NCBI RefSeq assembly: GCF_001896135.2
Contig: NZ_MPOH02000014.1
Coordinates: forward strand, 1-64,000
Direction: 5' to 3'
DNA from: Streptomyces phaeoluteigriseus
Lineage (GTDB): Bacteria > Actinomycetota > Actinomycetes > Streptomycetales > Streptomycetaceae
Length of the DNA stretch: 64,000 nt
Of the stretch, positions 46,792-55,978 are shown piece after piece (positions within the stretch are counted from its first letter, which is position 1; every line of letters begins with the position of its first letter). Below the pieces are notes generated by a model. The model searched no databases, was not told where the DNA came from, and saw only the letters and a list, made by a program, of their open reading frames with translations. The position numbers were made by a program, and so were the translations under genes.

Positions 46792-49700
46792 TTGCCCCTC
46801 TCATCCAGAGCCAGGTCGACGAGTGCTTCCAGGTTCATGGCCGCCAGTTCGTCCGCACCGGTGTCCGCGTCCGGCGCCTGTCCGTCGGCGTGCGGCCGGG
46901 GCGGGCCGGCGCACGCCAGGACCAGCTCCAGGACGCCCGCGCTGCGCAGCCTGTCGATCGGGACGGTCCGCAGCACTTCCCGGATCTCCGCGTCCCCGGC
47001 CGAGCCGGCCCGCGCCGCCGGACGCAACAGGCCGAGTACGTGTCGACCCAGTTCCCGTGGCGTCGGGTAGCTGAAGACGAGCGTGGACGGCAGGCGCAGT
47101 CCGGTCGCGGAGGCCAGGCGGTTGCACAGTTCGACCGAGGTCAGCGAGTCGAATCCGAGGTGGGTGAACGCCTGGTCGGTGTCGACGGCCGCGCTGGACG
47201 GGTGGCCGAGCACGATGGCGACCTGGTCGCGGACCCAGTCGAGGACGGCTGTCTCCGCTTCGCCCTCCGAGAGGGTGAGCAGCCCGGTGGGCAGGCCGTG
47301 GGGGCGGCCGTCCCCGGTCGTGCTCGCGCCGCCGCGGAGGGGACGTCCGCCGTCGACGAGGCCGCGCAGGAGGGGCGGCAGCTCGTCACCGGTCTTGTTC
47401 CGCAGCACGGAGATGTCCAGGCGGGCCGGGATGAGGACGGGCCTGTCGATCGCGCACGCCGAGTCGAACAGGGCCAGTGCCTCGGGTGTCGGCATCTCGG
47501 CGATGCCCATCCGCCGGATCCGGGAGAGGTCGGCCCGGTCCAGGTCCGCGGTCATGCCGCTGGGCTGCTCCCACCAGCCCCAGCACAGCGAGGTGCCGAC
47601 CAGGCCGGATGCCCGGCGCTGTGCCGCCAGGCCGTCCAGGAAGGCGTTCGCCGCGGCGTAGTTGGCCTGTCCTGCGGTGCCGAGCGTGCCCGCGAAGGCG
47701 GAGAACAGGACGAACGCCGTCAGGGTGTGTTCCCTGGTCAGCTCGTGCAGGTTGACCGCACCGCCGACCTTGGCGCGCAGCACACGGTCGAGACTCTCAG
47801 CGGTCAGCGACTCCACCGTGCCGTCCGCGAGGGCACCCGCCGCGTGCACGACCGCCGTCAGCGGGTAGTCGTGGGGCAGGTCCGCCAGCAGGTCCGCCAC
47901 GGCGGCACGGTCCGCGACATCACACTCCACGACTCTGACGACCGCGCCCGCCGCCGCCAGATCCGAGACCAGTTCGGAAGCGCCGTCGGCCGCCGACCCC
48001 CGACGGCTCGCCAGCACCAGACTCCGCACACCGTGTTCGGCGACGAGGTGCCGCGCCACCGACGAACCCACGCCGCCGGTCCCGCCGGTCACCAGCACGG
48101 TCCCGCCGCCGAAGCCGTCGCCCATCTCGAAGACCAGCTTGCCGATGTGCCGGCCCTGGCTCATCTCGCGGAACGCCTTGCGCGCGTCGCGGATGTTGTG
48201 GACGGAGATCGGGTTCAGCCGCACCCGTCCCTCGGCGAACAGCTCCATGACGGCCCGGAACATCTCGTGGAACAGGTCCGGGCCCGCCTCGTAGAGGTCG
48301 AAGGCCTGGTAGTCGACTCCGGGATGATCGGCTGCCACCCGCTGGGGATCGCGGATGTCCGTCTTCCCCATCTCGATGAAGCTGCCGCCCTCGGGGAGCA
48401 GCGTCAGTGAGGCGTCGACGAACTCGTGCGCGAGGGAGTTGAGAACGACGTCCACTCCGCGACCGCCCGAGGAATCCAGGAACTTCTCCGCGAAGTCCAG
48501 ATCCCGGGACGATGCCAGGTGCTCGTCGTCCAGTCCCAGTCCGCGCAGGGTGGGCCACTTCGATGGGCTCGCTGTGCCGTACGTCTCGGCTCCGACGTGC
48601 TTCGCCAGCTGCACCGCGGCCATCCCGACACCGCCCGCCGCGGCGTGGATGAGGACCCGTTGCCCCTTCTCGAGCTTCTTGAGGTGGAAGAGCGCGTAGT
48701 AGGCGGTGAGGTAGGCGCCCGGCACGGACGCCGCCTCGGCGTAGCTCCACCCGTCGGGTACCGGCATCAGCATGCGGTGGTCCGCGACGGCCACGCGGCC
48801 GAAGGCTCCGGAGAAGACGCCCATCACCCGGTCTCCCGGTGAAAGGCGTGTCACGTCGTCCGCCACCTCCAGCACGGTTCCGGCGCCCTCACTGCCGAGA
48901 CCGGCGTCGATGGCCGTTCTGTCCACGAGACCGAGGGCGATCGTGACGTCCCGGAAGTTGAGCCCGGCGGCGTGCACGGAGATGCGGACCTGCCCGCTCC
49001 CGAGGGGCTCTGCCACCTCGGGGCAGGGAATCCATGTCAGGTTCTCCAGTGTTCCCCTGGTCGGGATGCCCAGCCGGTGTGCGCCGGCCGCGGGCGGCTC
49101 GATCTGGTGGTGCGCGGGGGGTGCCTGCGTGACGCGGGGGGCCAGGCAGGCACCGCCTCGCAGTGCCAGTTGGTCTTCGTCGAGGGTGAGCGCGTCCGGG
49201 AAGCGTGCCCAGGACGCTTCGTCGTCGTCGACGTCCACCAGCCGGAACCTGCCGGGGTGTTCTGTCTGGGCGGACCGGATCAGACCCCACACCGACGCGC
49301 CGGGCAGGCTTTCGACCCTCTCCCCGCCACCGGTGTCGAGGGCCAGGCGGGTGAGGACCACCAGGGTGGTTCCGGACAGCCGTTCCTCGGCGAGGAACCG
49401 CTGGACCCGGTCCAGTACGCGCGTGTCGGTGCTGCCCACCGCGGCGAACGGATCGGAGTCGGCGGCGGCGAGCTCGTCCGGGCACAGGACGAGATGTCGG
49501 GGTGTCTCTCCCGAGAGGACATCGTCCAGGGACTCGTGGAACACGACACTCTCGTCACCCGTCCCGCGGAGACGGGCGGCCGGGCCGTTCCTCGCGCCGA
49601 GAACGCCCCAGCGTCCGCGGCGGGTCTCCGGCCTGCTCGGTTCGACCGGTCGCCATTCCAGTTCGAACAGCGATGGCTGGTGCCCGCCGCGCACCGACCG

Positions 49701-50180
49701 CACCTGCTCGGCGCTCGCCGGCCGGAACGTCAAGGCCCCGACGTGAGCGACCTCGCGGCCGTGCTCGTCGGCGATCGCCACGGAGACGACACCCTCGCCG
49801 GCCGGGGAGATCCGGACCTTCACGCTCGGGCCGTCGCACTTGCCGACCAGATCCACCTGGGACCACGAGAAGGGCATCCAGCCCTGGTCGCCGTCCACCT
49901 CGATGACCGCGCCGGCCACGACCGCGTGCAGCACGGAGTCGATCAGCGCGGGGTGCAGGGCGAACCCGTCGCCGGTCGAGCCCTGGGCGGTCACCGGCAG
50001 TGTGGCCATCGCGAAGAGTTCGTCACCGCGCTGCCAGACTTCGCGCAGCCCGCGAAAGGCCGGACCGTATGCGAAACCCGCGTCCGCGAAGGAGTCGTAG
50101 AGACCGCCGATGTCGAGCTGCCTGGCCCCGACCGGCGGCCACACGGCAAGTGATGGTGCGTCACCGGTACCCGCCGCCAT
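46788..50180 (-). CDS. 5'-truncated type I PKS: half DH-ER-KR-ACP
   Basis: 1,130 aa beginning inside a dehydratase. The first 165 residues are only the second hot-dog half of DH (GLYDSFADAGFAYGPAFRGL, Asp in LHPALIDSVLHAV); the half with the catalytic His, and the KS and AT that normally precede it, are absent. ER about 374-685 (LNFRDVTIALG, AAAGGVGMAAVQLA), KR about 690-880 (VTGGTGGVGSS, LADGTVES, QANYAAANAF), ACP about 985-1050 with GFDSLTSVEL, then a docking tail. DNA upstream of the ATG changes abruptly to 9-bp minisatellite and relics, so I infer a deletion. Expression from this start is uncertain: no Shine-Dalgarno site was found. Confidence 0.9.
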   Translation of the reverse strand: MAAGTGDAPSLAVWPPVGARQLDIGGLYDSFADAGFAYGPAFRGLREVWQRGDELFAMATLPVTAQGSTGDGFALHPALIDSVLHAVVAGAVIEVDGDQGWMPFSWSQVDLVGKCDGPSVKVRISPAGEGVVSVAIADEHGREVAHVGALTFRPASAEQVRSVRGGHQPSLFELEWRPVEPSRPETRRGRWGVLGARNGPAARLRGTGDESVVFHESLDDVLSGETPRHLVLCPDELAAADSDPFAAVGSTDTRVLDRVQRFLAEERLSGTTLVVLTRLALDTGGGERVESLPGASVWGLIRSAQTEHPGRFRLVDVDDDEASWARFPDALTLDEDQLALRGGACLAPRVTQAPPAHHQIEPPAAGAHRLGIPTRGTLENLTWIPCPEVAEPLGSGQVRISVHAAGLNFRDVTIALGLVDRTAIDAGLGSEGAGTVLEVADDVTRLSPGDRVMGVFSGAFGRVAVADHRMLMPVPDGWSYAEAASVPGAYLTAYYALFHLKKLEKGQRVLIHAAAGGVGMAAVQLAKHVGAETYGTASPSKWPTLRGLGLDDEHLASSRDLDFAEKFLDSSGGRGVDVVLNSLAHEFVDASLTLLPEGGSFIEMGKTDIRDPQRVAADHPGVDYQAFDLYEAGPDLFHEMFRAVMELFAEGRVRLNPISVHNIRDARKAFREMSQGRHIGKLVFEMGDGFGGGTVLVTGGTGGVGSSVARHLVAEHGVRSLVLASRRGSAADGASELVSDLAAAGAVVRVVECDVADRAAVADLLADLPHDYPLTAVVHAAGALADGTVESLTAESLDRVLRAKVGGAVNLHELTREHTLTAFVLFSAFAGTLGTAGQANYAAANAFLDGLAAQRRASGLVGTSLCWGWWEQPSGMTADLDRADLSRIRRMGIAEMPTPEALALFDSACAIDRPVLIPARLDISVLRNKTGDELPPLLRGLVDGGRPLRGGASTTGDGRPHGLPTGLLTLSEGEAETAVLDWVRDQVAIVLGHPSSAAVDTDQAFTHLGFDSLTSVELCNRLASATGLRLPSTLVFSYPTPRELGRHVLGLLRPAARAGSAGDAEIREVLRTVPIDRLRSAGVLELVLACAGPPRPHADGQAPDADTGADELAAMNLEALVDLALDERGK

Positions 50181-50205
50181 CCGCGGCGTACTCGGTGTAC
50201 CCGAA

Positions 50206-50291
50206 ATGTCCGGCGTGCTCGGTGTGCTCGGCGTGCTCGGTGTGCTCGGTCGTGCTCGGCGTGCTCGGTGTGCTCGGCGTGCTCGGCGTGA
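50206..50291 (-). repeat. 9-bp minisatellite at the PKS truncation point
   Basis: About nine tandem copies of GTGCTCGGC/GTGCTCGGT with one 1-bp phase break (near 50247). On the minus strand the frame entering the PKS start codon reads Ser-Thr-Pro repeats. Confidence 0.88.
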
Positions 50292-51234
50292 TCCCGAGCG
50301 GGGATCCGAGCGGGGCGCAGAGGGCGACGTACCGCTCCAGCGACGTGAGGGCCCCCGTCGGGCGGAACCTGACGCCAGTCGGGGCTCTCGGCATCGCGTG
50401 ACCTGGAGGCGAGATCAACCGGTGGCGCCGGCCCGGACACGCCACCCGCACGACGGTCACCCGATCCGGTTCTCCCGGGCGCGGGTGGCGGCGAGGGTGC
50501 CGAGGAGGGCCAGGGTTCCGGCGCTGGGGGAGCCGGCTCGGCGTGGTGGACGACCAGTTCCTGCCCGGGCGCGGACCGCACGTCCAGGCCCGACGACGTG
50601 GACGTCGACGAGATCGTCGTCCGCCCCCGCCCTCGCCCTCGCTGAACCGGACCACCGGTCGGCCCTTCCACACACCGCTCGCCCCTGCCGCGGAGCTTCG
50701 CCATGTCCGGTACCTGGCTGATCACGGGCGCCTCCCGAGGCTTCGGCCGGGCCTGCCACGGGCCGCGCTCGAACGCGGCGACCGGTGACACGGCAGTCAG
50801 CGTGGAGCGGATCACGTCGGTGGAGTGCTCGCCGCCGTGATCCGGACACCGGGCACACCCTCCTGCGGCGGTTCCGCACGACGGTCGTCCCGAGGAGACC
50901 GGCCCAGTGCCCCGGCCGACCACACGCCGCCCTTGCGGGACCGGCGCTCCAGCCCGGCCACGACTTCGACCGCCTCCGCGGCCGCCACCCTCTCGCCGGA
51001 TCACCTCGAACTCGTGGTCACTGCTTCCCACCCATCAGGCGTGCACGGGTCGGTCGCGCCCCTACCGCTACCGCAACTCGACGCCTGGCCCTGGCCCTGG
51101 CCGTGGCCGTGATGGCGCAGTGGTGTGACGAGATGGGTTTGGGGTCGTTCGGGTGGTCTGTCGCAGGTGATGCAACTGGAGACAGGGCAGGCCGCCTCCT
51201 GGACACCAAGTGAACGTCGAACGCTGGAGGTTGC
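50292..51234. other. Relic-rich intergenic region
   Basis: Apart from a short dehydrogenase N-terminus at 50703, about 940 bp with no supported intact gene on either strand. Confidence 0.55.
50703..50788 (+). pseudogene. Short-chain dehydrogenase N-terminal relic
   Basis: MSGTWLITGASRGFGRA is the nucleotide-binding start of an SDR protein (GASRGFG motif). After it, the expected RAALERGDR appears in a different frame and runs into TGA at 50786-50788. Only about 30 codons remain; the rest is gone. Confidence 0.65.
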
Positions 51235-51603
51235 ATGCAGGAGTGGACGTACTCACCGACCGCGGTGACGGTGCCTCAGTTGATGCTCGACCCCTACCGG
51301 TGCGGCTTCGACGCGCATACGGCTCTGGGCGAAGCGGAGACGCAGGGACAGTGGGGGGACGAGGACTGGCGCGTGCCGCCCCAGGCGCGGACCGAGGAGG
51401 AGGCGCCGTGGTCCGCTCCCGACCCGGACCCCCGGCAGCCCCTGGCGCTGGCTCCGGCCGACCGCCGCCGGCTCGAACTGCACGCGGCACTCGTCCGAGC
51501 GGGAGTCGCGCCCGCGCCCGGAGACCTGCACGCCGTGGCAGTGTTGAGCACCCTCGACGACACCGTCAACGACGCCGTCCGACGCTGGATCGCCGCGTAC
51601 TGA
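51235..51603 (+). CDS. Hypothetical protein
   Basis: 122 aa preceded by a clear GGAGG 4 nt before ATG 51235. The N-terminus (EWTYSPTAVTVPQLMLDPYRCG) is followed by an acidic, Pro-rich middle and a helical C-terminus (DRRRLELHAALVRAGV, DDTVNDAVRRWIAAY). No family recognised and no signal or membrane segment. It stands alone, convergent with the GtrA-like gene. Confidence 0.7.
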   Translation: MQEWTYSPTAVTVPQLMLDPYRCGFDAHTALGEAETQGQWGDEDWRVPPQARTEEEAPWSAPDPDPRQPLALAPADRRRLELHAALVRAGVAPAPGDLHAVAVLSTLDDTVNDAVRRWIAAY

Positions 51604-51778
51604 GCCTGTCGGACAGTGAGCCGCACCGGGTGCCGGAGCGTAGGACACGGGAGGGTCGACCAGGCATCGGCCCTCCCTCCGGGGGCACTTCGCGGTCTCT
51701 ACGACCGCTGGGTGCACTCCAGGTGTTCGAGGGCGCGGTGGCGGCGAAGGCTCTCTGCGCGGGTGCCTCAGTCGGGGG

Positions 51779-52363
51779 TCAGGCGGTGCAGCAGAGCACC
51801 GCGGGGGGCGGCGATGACCGCGGAGCGGAGCGGGGCGCGATCGCGTCGGCGTCCGAGGGTGCGGGTGAGAGTGCGGGTGAGGGTCCGGTCGTGGGTGCGG
51901 GACGGGCGGTGGCCGCGGTCTGCGGGCGGCGTCCTGTGAAGACGGCGAGGCGCAGCACGGCGAAGCGTGCGATACCGGCGAGCGCGGAGGCGGACAGGTA
52001 GACGGCCTGCTCGAGCATCGCGCTGGGTGCTGCGACCAGCTGCTGCAGGGCAAGCATTGCCGCGCAGGTCACCGTGTAGGCGGCCGCCGCGGACCCCGCC
52101 GACTGTGCGTGCTGGCGCCGGGTCGCCGGCCTGCCCGCGCCGAAGGTGAAGCGGGCGTGCAGTTCGGTGGCGAGGAGCGTGGAGGCCACGGTGATCAATG
52201 CGTTGGCCAGCACCCAGGGAATGCACGAGGCGAGGGCTGCCACGGCGAAGCCGGAGGTGAGGCCCACTCCGCCGCCGAGAAGCACGAAGCGGGCGAAGGC
52301 GGTGACGGCGCCGGGTGCCGCCCGCCGGCGGCTATGCGCTGTCTCCATGTTCTGACCCCCCAT
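51779..52363 (-). CDS. GtrA-like membrane protein
   Basis: 194 aa with four predicted transmembrane helices typical of the GtrA/DPMS-associated family: FARFVLLGGGVGLTSGFAVAAL, ANALITVASTLLATELHARFTFG, an Ala-rich third helix and AVYLSASALAGIARFAVLRLAVF. The conserved helix-2/3 link ELHARFTFG is clear. Known members help move lipid-linked sugars across the membrane. The C-terminal 40 residues are Pro/Ala/Ser-rich low complexity. Start ATG 52348 (METAHSRR) is an alternative. Upstream lies the AT-richer region with an inverted repeat. Confidence 0.85.
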   Translation of the reverse strand: MGGQNMETAHSRRRAAPGAVTAFARFVLLGGGVGLTSGFAVAALASCIPWVLANALITVASTLLATELHARFTFGAGRPATRRQHAQSAGSAAAAYTVTCAAMLALQQLVAAPSAMLEQAVYLSASALAGIARFAVLRLAVFTGRRPQTAATARPAPTTGPSPALSPAPSDADAIAPRSAPRSSPPPAVLCCTA

Positions 52364-52418
52364 TGATCGCTCGCTTCGCGAACGGGCATCTTTCGGCCCG
52401 TGCGGCCTGCCGTTTGAT

Positions 52419-52436
52419 GTTTCCTATGATGGAAAC
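52419..52436. promoter_or_regulatory. Inverted repeat GTTTCC-N6-GGAAAC
   Basis: Perfect 6-bp arms with a TATGAT centre, 56 bp upstream of the GtrA-like start, in the AT-richest stretch nearby (about 52410-52580), which also carries repeated GCAAT/ATTGC words. Likely an operator; the regulator is unknown. Confidence 0.5.
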
Positions 52437-53201
52437 GCTACGTTGCGTTCATGGGTCGCGCAATTCATTTGTTGCGCATGGTGCATGAAACAGCAGGTAG
52501 ATCCGACGCAATCGTTGCAATGGGATGACGGTAACGCAATGGAGTTGTGCTTCTTCGTTGCAATGCAATGGAAGTGAACGCTAGAGCGGAGACGGGCGCG
52601 CCGCCGGCCCCATTCGTGGCGCTAGGCGCACTTGCGGTGCTCGCACGGATGGCGCGTCGTGACGTCCCGTTCCCCGTTCCCCGTTCCCTTTGACCTTGAC
52701 GCAGTTGTGCGGCGGCCTGGGCGGCGACGATCCGGCCGTTCCGCGCGCCCGTGTCCTGTCGACCCGCCTGCTGAGCCTGCGGGTGCGCGGCGGGACGGGC
52801 GACCTGGCCGACCGCCTCAGCCAGGACGGCCGTACCGACGAGGCCGAAGCGGCGTCGAGGTCCGGTGCACCTCGAGCGCGCTCCCGAGACCGGCCAGCCA
52901 CGTGTCTGCCGACTTGAGGGCGCGAGGCCGGCACCAGGACCCGGGTCGTCCGCAGCGGGGGCCTAATCGCCTTTCGCGTCGGTTCGGCCACGACTAGTGT
53001 TCCGGTGCGGTGAGTGATCCACGAGGAGTCGAGGACATGGTCGGTCGTCCGAGCGCGCGTTGACGTTGTGGACCGAGATCGGTCTGTCATCGCGTGCCGG
53101 CCCTGTACGTGCGGCACAGCGAGCCTTCTCCTGCCCGAACCGTCGGTACACCTGTGTGCGACGGGTGACGGGCTTCGTTGTCGGCAATCCAAGGGATCCT
53201 C
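52437..53201. other. Long intergenic region before the MFS gene
   Basis: About 765 bp. The first 150 bp is AT-rich with GCAAT repeats; the rest is GC-rich with no gene I can support. Short duplications such as CCGTTCCCCGTTCCCTTT occur near 52668-52692. Confidence 0.5.
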
Positions 53202-54512
53202 GTGCCGTCCGCTTCCTGTGCTGTATCCGCTTCCGGTCGGCCTGTTCCGTCACGTCTGTGGCGGGACGGCGACTTCCGCAGGCTCTGGGTGGGCCAGACG
53301 GCCTCCCAACTCGGTGAACACACAACTCTGGTGATGTTGCCGCTCTTCGCCGTCCTGACGCTCGACGCCGGGGCCGGCCAGTTGGGCGTCCTGCGCGCGA
53401 TGGGGCAGGCACCGATCCTCCTGCTCTCGCTCTTCGTCGGCGCGTGGGTCGACAGGTGGCGGGCCCGCACGGTGATGGTGCTGACGGACGTCGGACGGGC
53501 CCTGGCACTGGGCGCCGCCGCCGTGGCAGGCCTCCTCGGCTGGCTCGGACTGCCGGCGCTGTTCGTGGTCGCCTTCGCCGTCGGTGCTCTGTCCGTCTTC
53601 TTCGACGTGGCGTATCAGGCGTCTCTCGTACGGCTGGTGAAGCGCGATCAGCTGGTGGGAGGCAACAGTGCGCTCGAGGGCAGTCGGTCCGCGGCGCAGA
53701 TCGGCGGTCCGGCCCTCGGTGGCGCGTTGGTGTCACTGCTGTCGGCGCCGGTCGCTGCCGCTTCCAGCGCGTTGTTCTTCGCGTTGTCCTTCCTGTCCAT
53801 CCGGCGGATCCGTCGGAGCGAAGCGCTCCCGAAGGGCCCGGAACGTCCCCCTCGGGTCTGGCGGCGTATCCATGAGGGCCTCCGGTTCGTCGTCGGCGAT
53901 GCCTCACTGCGGACCGTGTGTCTCGCCTCGGCCGCCTTCCAGTTCTCCCTGGCGGCCGTGATGACCGTCTATCTGCTCTTCCTGCCGCGGGAACTTCACC
54001 TGTCGGGCACCGCCGTCGGGCTGGCGCTCGCGGGGACCGGACCGGGTGCGCTCCTGGGCTCGGTGCTGGCCGCCCGCCTGCCGTGCCGGTTCGGGCATGG
54101 GGCGGTACTCGTGTCCGCGGCGGTACTCGGCGACGGCGTGTTCCTGTGTGTGCCCGCGCTGCACGGCTCCTCCGCGGTGACGCTGACTGCCCTGCTCGCG
54201 GTCAACTTCGTGTTCGGTACGGGCGGCCAGTTGGTGAACGTCACGGTCATGGCTGTCAGGCAGGCCGTCACTCCGGACGGGATGCAAGGCCGGGCGGCCG
54301 CGACGATCACGTTCGTCGGCATGGGGCTGACCCCACTCGGCTCCCTGCTCGGCGGACTCCTCGCGGAGGAATGGGGGTTGCGCACCAGCCTCCTCGTGAC
54401 GGCCGCAGGCATGTTGCTCTCCCCGCTGCTGATGGCCCTGTCCCCGCTCGCACGCCTGGGACGGGCGCTTCCGTCCCCCGCAGGACCCGCCACCGAGTCA
54501 CGAACTCCCTGA
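53202..54512 (+). CDS. MFS exporter (MFS_3 / enterobactin-exporter-like)
   Basis: 436-aa inner-membrane transporter with about 12 helices. The start WRDGDFRRLWVGQTASQLGEHTT and the helix 2-3 loop GAWVDRWRARTVMV are typical of the MFS_3 exporter group that includes EntS and macrolide exporters. The central loop RRIRRSEALPKGPERPPRVW divides the halves. GTG 53202 is chosen because AAGGGAT lies just upstream; an in-frame TTG at 53178 is weaker. Substrate unknown; it has no operon partner, though it could export the nearby cluster product. Confidence 0.88.
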   Translation: MPSASCAVSASGRPVPSRLWRDGDFRRLWVGQTASQLGEHTTLVMLPLFAVLTLDAGAGQLGVLRAMGQAPILLLSLFVGAWVDRWRARTVMVLTDVGRALALGAAAVAGLLGWLGLPALFVVAFAVGALSVFFDVAYQASLVRLVKRDQLVGGNSALEGSRSAAQIGGPALGGALVSLLSAPVAAASSALFFALSFLSIRRIRRSEALPKGPERPPRVWRRIHEGLRFVVGDASLRTVCLASAAFQFSLAAVMTVYLLFLPRELHLSGTAVGLALAGTGPGALLGSVLAARLPCRFGHGAVLVSAAVLGDGVFLCVPALHGSSAVTLTALLAVNFVFGTGGQLVNVTVMAVRQAVTPDGMQGRAAATITFVGMGLTPLGSLLGGLLAEEWGLRTSLLVTAAGMLLSPLLMALSPLARLGRALPSPAGPATESRTP

Positions 54513-54595
54513 GCCACCGGCAGGCCCGACACCAACGACGGGACCGGGGCGGTCCTGCCGTCCTTTACCCGTGAGGACCCTCCTGGCATGTCCCC

Positions 54596-54665
54596 GACTG
54601 CCGACTGCCGACTGCCGACTGCCGACTGCCGACTGCCGACCGCCGACCGCCGAGTGCCGACCGCC
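54596..54665 (+). repeat. Heptamer minisatellite GACTGCC/GACCGCC, 10 copies
   Basis: Ten contiguous 7-bp units about 85 bp after the MFS stop. No gene seen in 54513-54908; a short repeat of GAGAGCCGGTGTA occurs near 54856-54884. Confidence 0.9.
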
Positions 54666-54908
54666 GACCGGACAGCGAAGTGAGAGTGGAGGGCCAGGCG
54701 GGCGGCCCGGCTCACCGTGGCTCGGCAGTTCATCCGGCGAGTGAGCCGTTGACCTTGCGGGGCTGAGCGCTGTAGTCGGCGGGCTGGGCATAGCGGCTGG
54801 CGAGCGAGTTGCTCAGTGTCCGGCGACGGTGCGGATGCCGCTGCAGAGCAAGTGCAGGGAGCCGGTGTAGAGAGCCGGTGTAGAGAGCGAGTACCTAGGA
54901 TCGCCGGC

Positions 54909-55646
54909 ATGACACTGCGACCCGTCCAGGTGAACATAAAGGCTCGCGACGACTCGGCGGTCGGCCGGTTCTGGGCGGAGGCGCTCGGCTGGCGTGTTTC
55001 CAGCTCGGGACCTGGCGCGACCGCCGTTCAACCCGTCGGCTTCGACTGGCTGGACCCCGTCACCGTATGCGTCGACGTCATTGCCGTACCGGAATCCAAG
55101 ACGACGACGAAGAACCGAGTGCACCTCGATCTCGCCACCACCTCCGCGGCCCATCAGGCGGAGTTGGTCGAGCGTCTCCGGGCTCTCGGTGCGACGCCCG
55201 CCCACGTGGGCCAGGGCGACGTGCCGTGGACCGTCCTCGCCGACCCGGAGGGCAACGAGTTCTGCGTGCTGGAGCCTCGGGAGATCTACCGGGACACCGG
55301 GCCGATCGCCCGGATCGTGGTCGACTGCGCGGCTCCGCGGGCCATGGCCCGGTTCTGGGACGAGGCGATGGACTGGCCCCTGCACGAGGTGACTGACGAT
55401 CGTGCGGTGTGGCGCTCCGCCCAGGGGGTCGGCCCGTACCTCGAGTTCCTCCGCACCGGCGTGAGGACCGTGCCGGACCGCGTCCATCTTGACCTGGTGC
55501 CGGAGCCCGGAGACGACAAGGCGGCGGAGGTGGCCCGGCTGAGGGCCCTCGGCGCCACCGACCTCGACCTCGGCCAGGGCGACGTCCCGTGGACGTGCCT
55601 GACCGATCCCGAGGGCCACGAGTTCTGCGTCCTCGCCCGGTCCTGA
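54909..55646 (+). CDS. VOC family protein with two glyoxalase-like domains
   Basis: 245 aa with two repeats of the vicinal-oxygen-chelate fold, each ending alike: GQGDVPWTVLADPEGNEFCVLEP (about residues 98-120) and GQGDVPWTCLTDPEGHEFCVLAR (about 222-245), with RVHLDLAT and RVHLDLVP as the paired metal-site strands. Such proteins bind or modify small molecules, including bleomycin-type resistance proteins; the ligand is unknown. The Shine-Dalgarno site before ATG 54909 is weak. Confidence 0.85.
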   Translation: MTLRPVQVNIKARDDSAVGRFWAEALGWRVSSSGPGATAVQPVGFDWLDPVTVCVDVIAVPESKTTTKNRVHLDLATTSAAHQAELVERLRALGATPAHVGQGDVPWTVLADPEGNEFCVLEPREIYRDTGPIARIVVDCAAPRAMARFWDEAMDWPLHEVTDDRAVWRSAQGVGPYLEFLRTGVRTVPDRVHLDLVPEPGDDKAAEVARLRALGATDLDLGQGDVPWTCLTDPEGHEFCVLARS

Positions 55647-55706
55647 CGCGGAGCCTCGACGACACCCCGACACACGTGAGCCGCGGGTGCTCATGCGCCA
55701 TGATGC

Positions 55707-55755
55707 CGGGTGAGGTGAGGTGAGGTGAGGTGAGGTGAGCGGTGAGGTGAGATGG
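55707..55755 (+). repeat. Pentamer repeat GGTGA
   Basis: About nine GGTGA units with one interruption, between the VOC and AraC genes. No gene seen in 55647-55978. Confidence 0.88.
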
Positions 55756-55978
55756 GCTGCGGCGTCCGGGTGACCGAGTGCTTGGCCCGGCCCTCGACCC
55801 ATGTCATCTGCCCCTTCGAGTGCCGGGTTCGGCCGGTGCGGAGGTGGAGTCCGCGCGCCGCCTCGCACGACCTGCCGTGTGTGCGGTGGCCGCACCCGAC
55901 CTGATCGGGCACAGGATGTCGGGTCCGCCAGGATGCGTACTGCCTAGCGTGGTGATCGTCAGCAGGAAGGAGACCGGC

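Noticed and set aside
50161..51031. Minus-strand frames with His/Glu/Thr repeats upstream of the PKS
   Set aside because: They are translations of the 9-bp minisatellite and GC-rich flanks without any domain pattern.
52690..52917. 75-codon plus-strand frame
   Set aside because: No Shine-Dalgarno site, no recognisable family and a composition typical of chance frames; left as intergenic.
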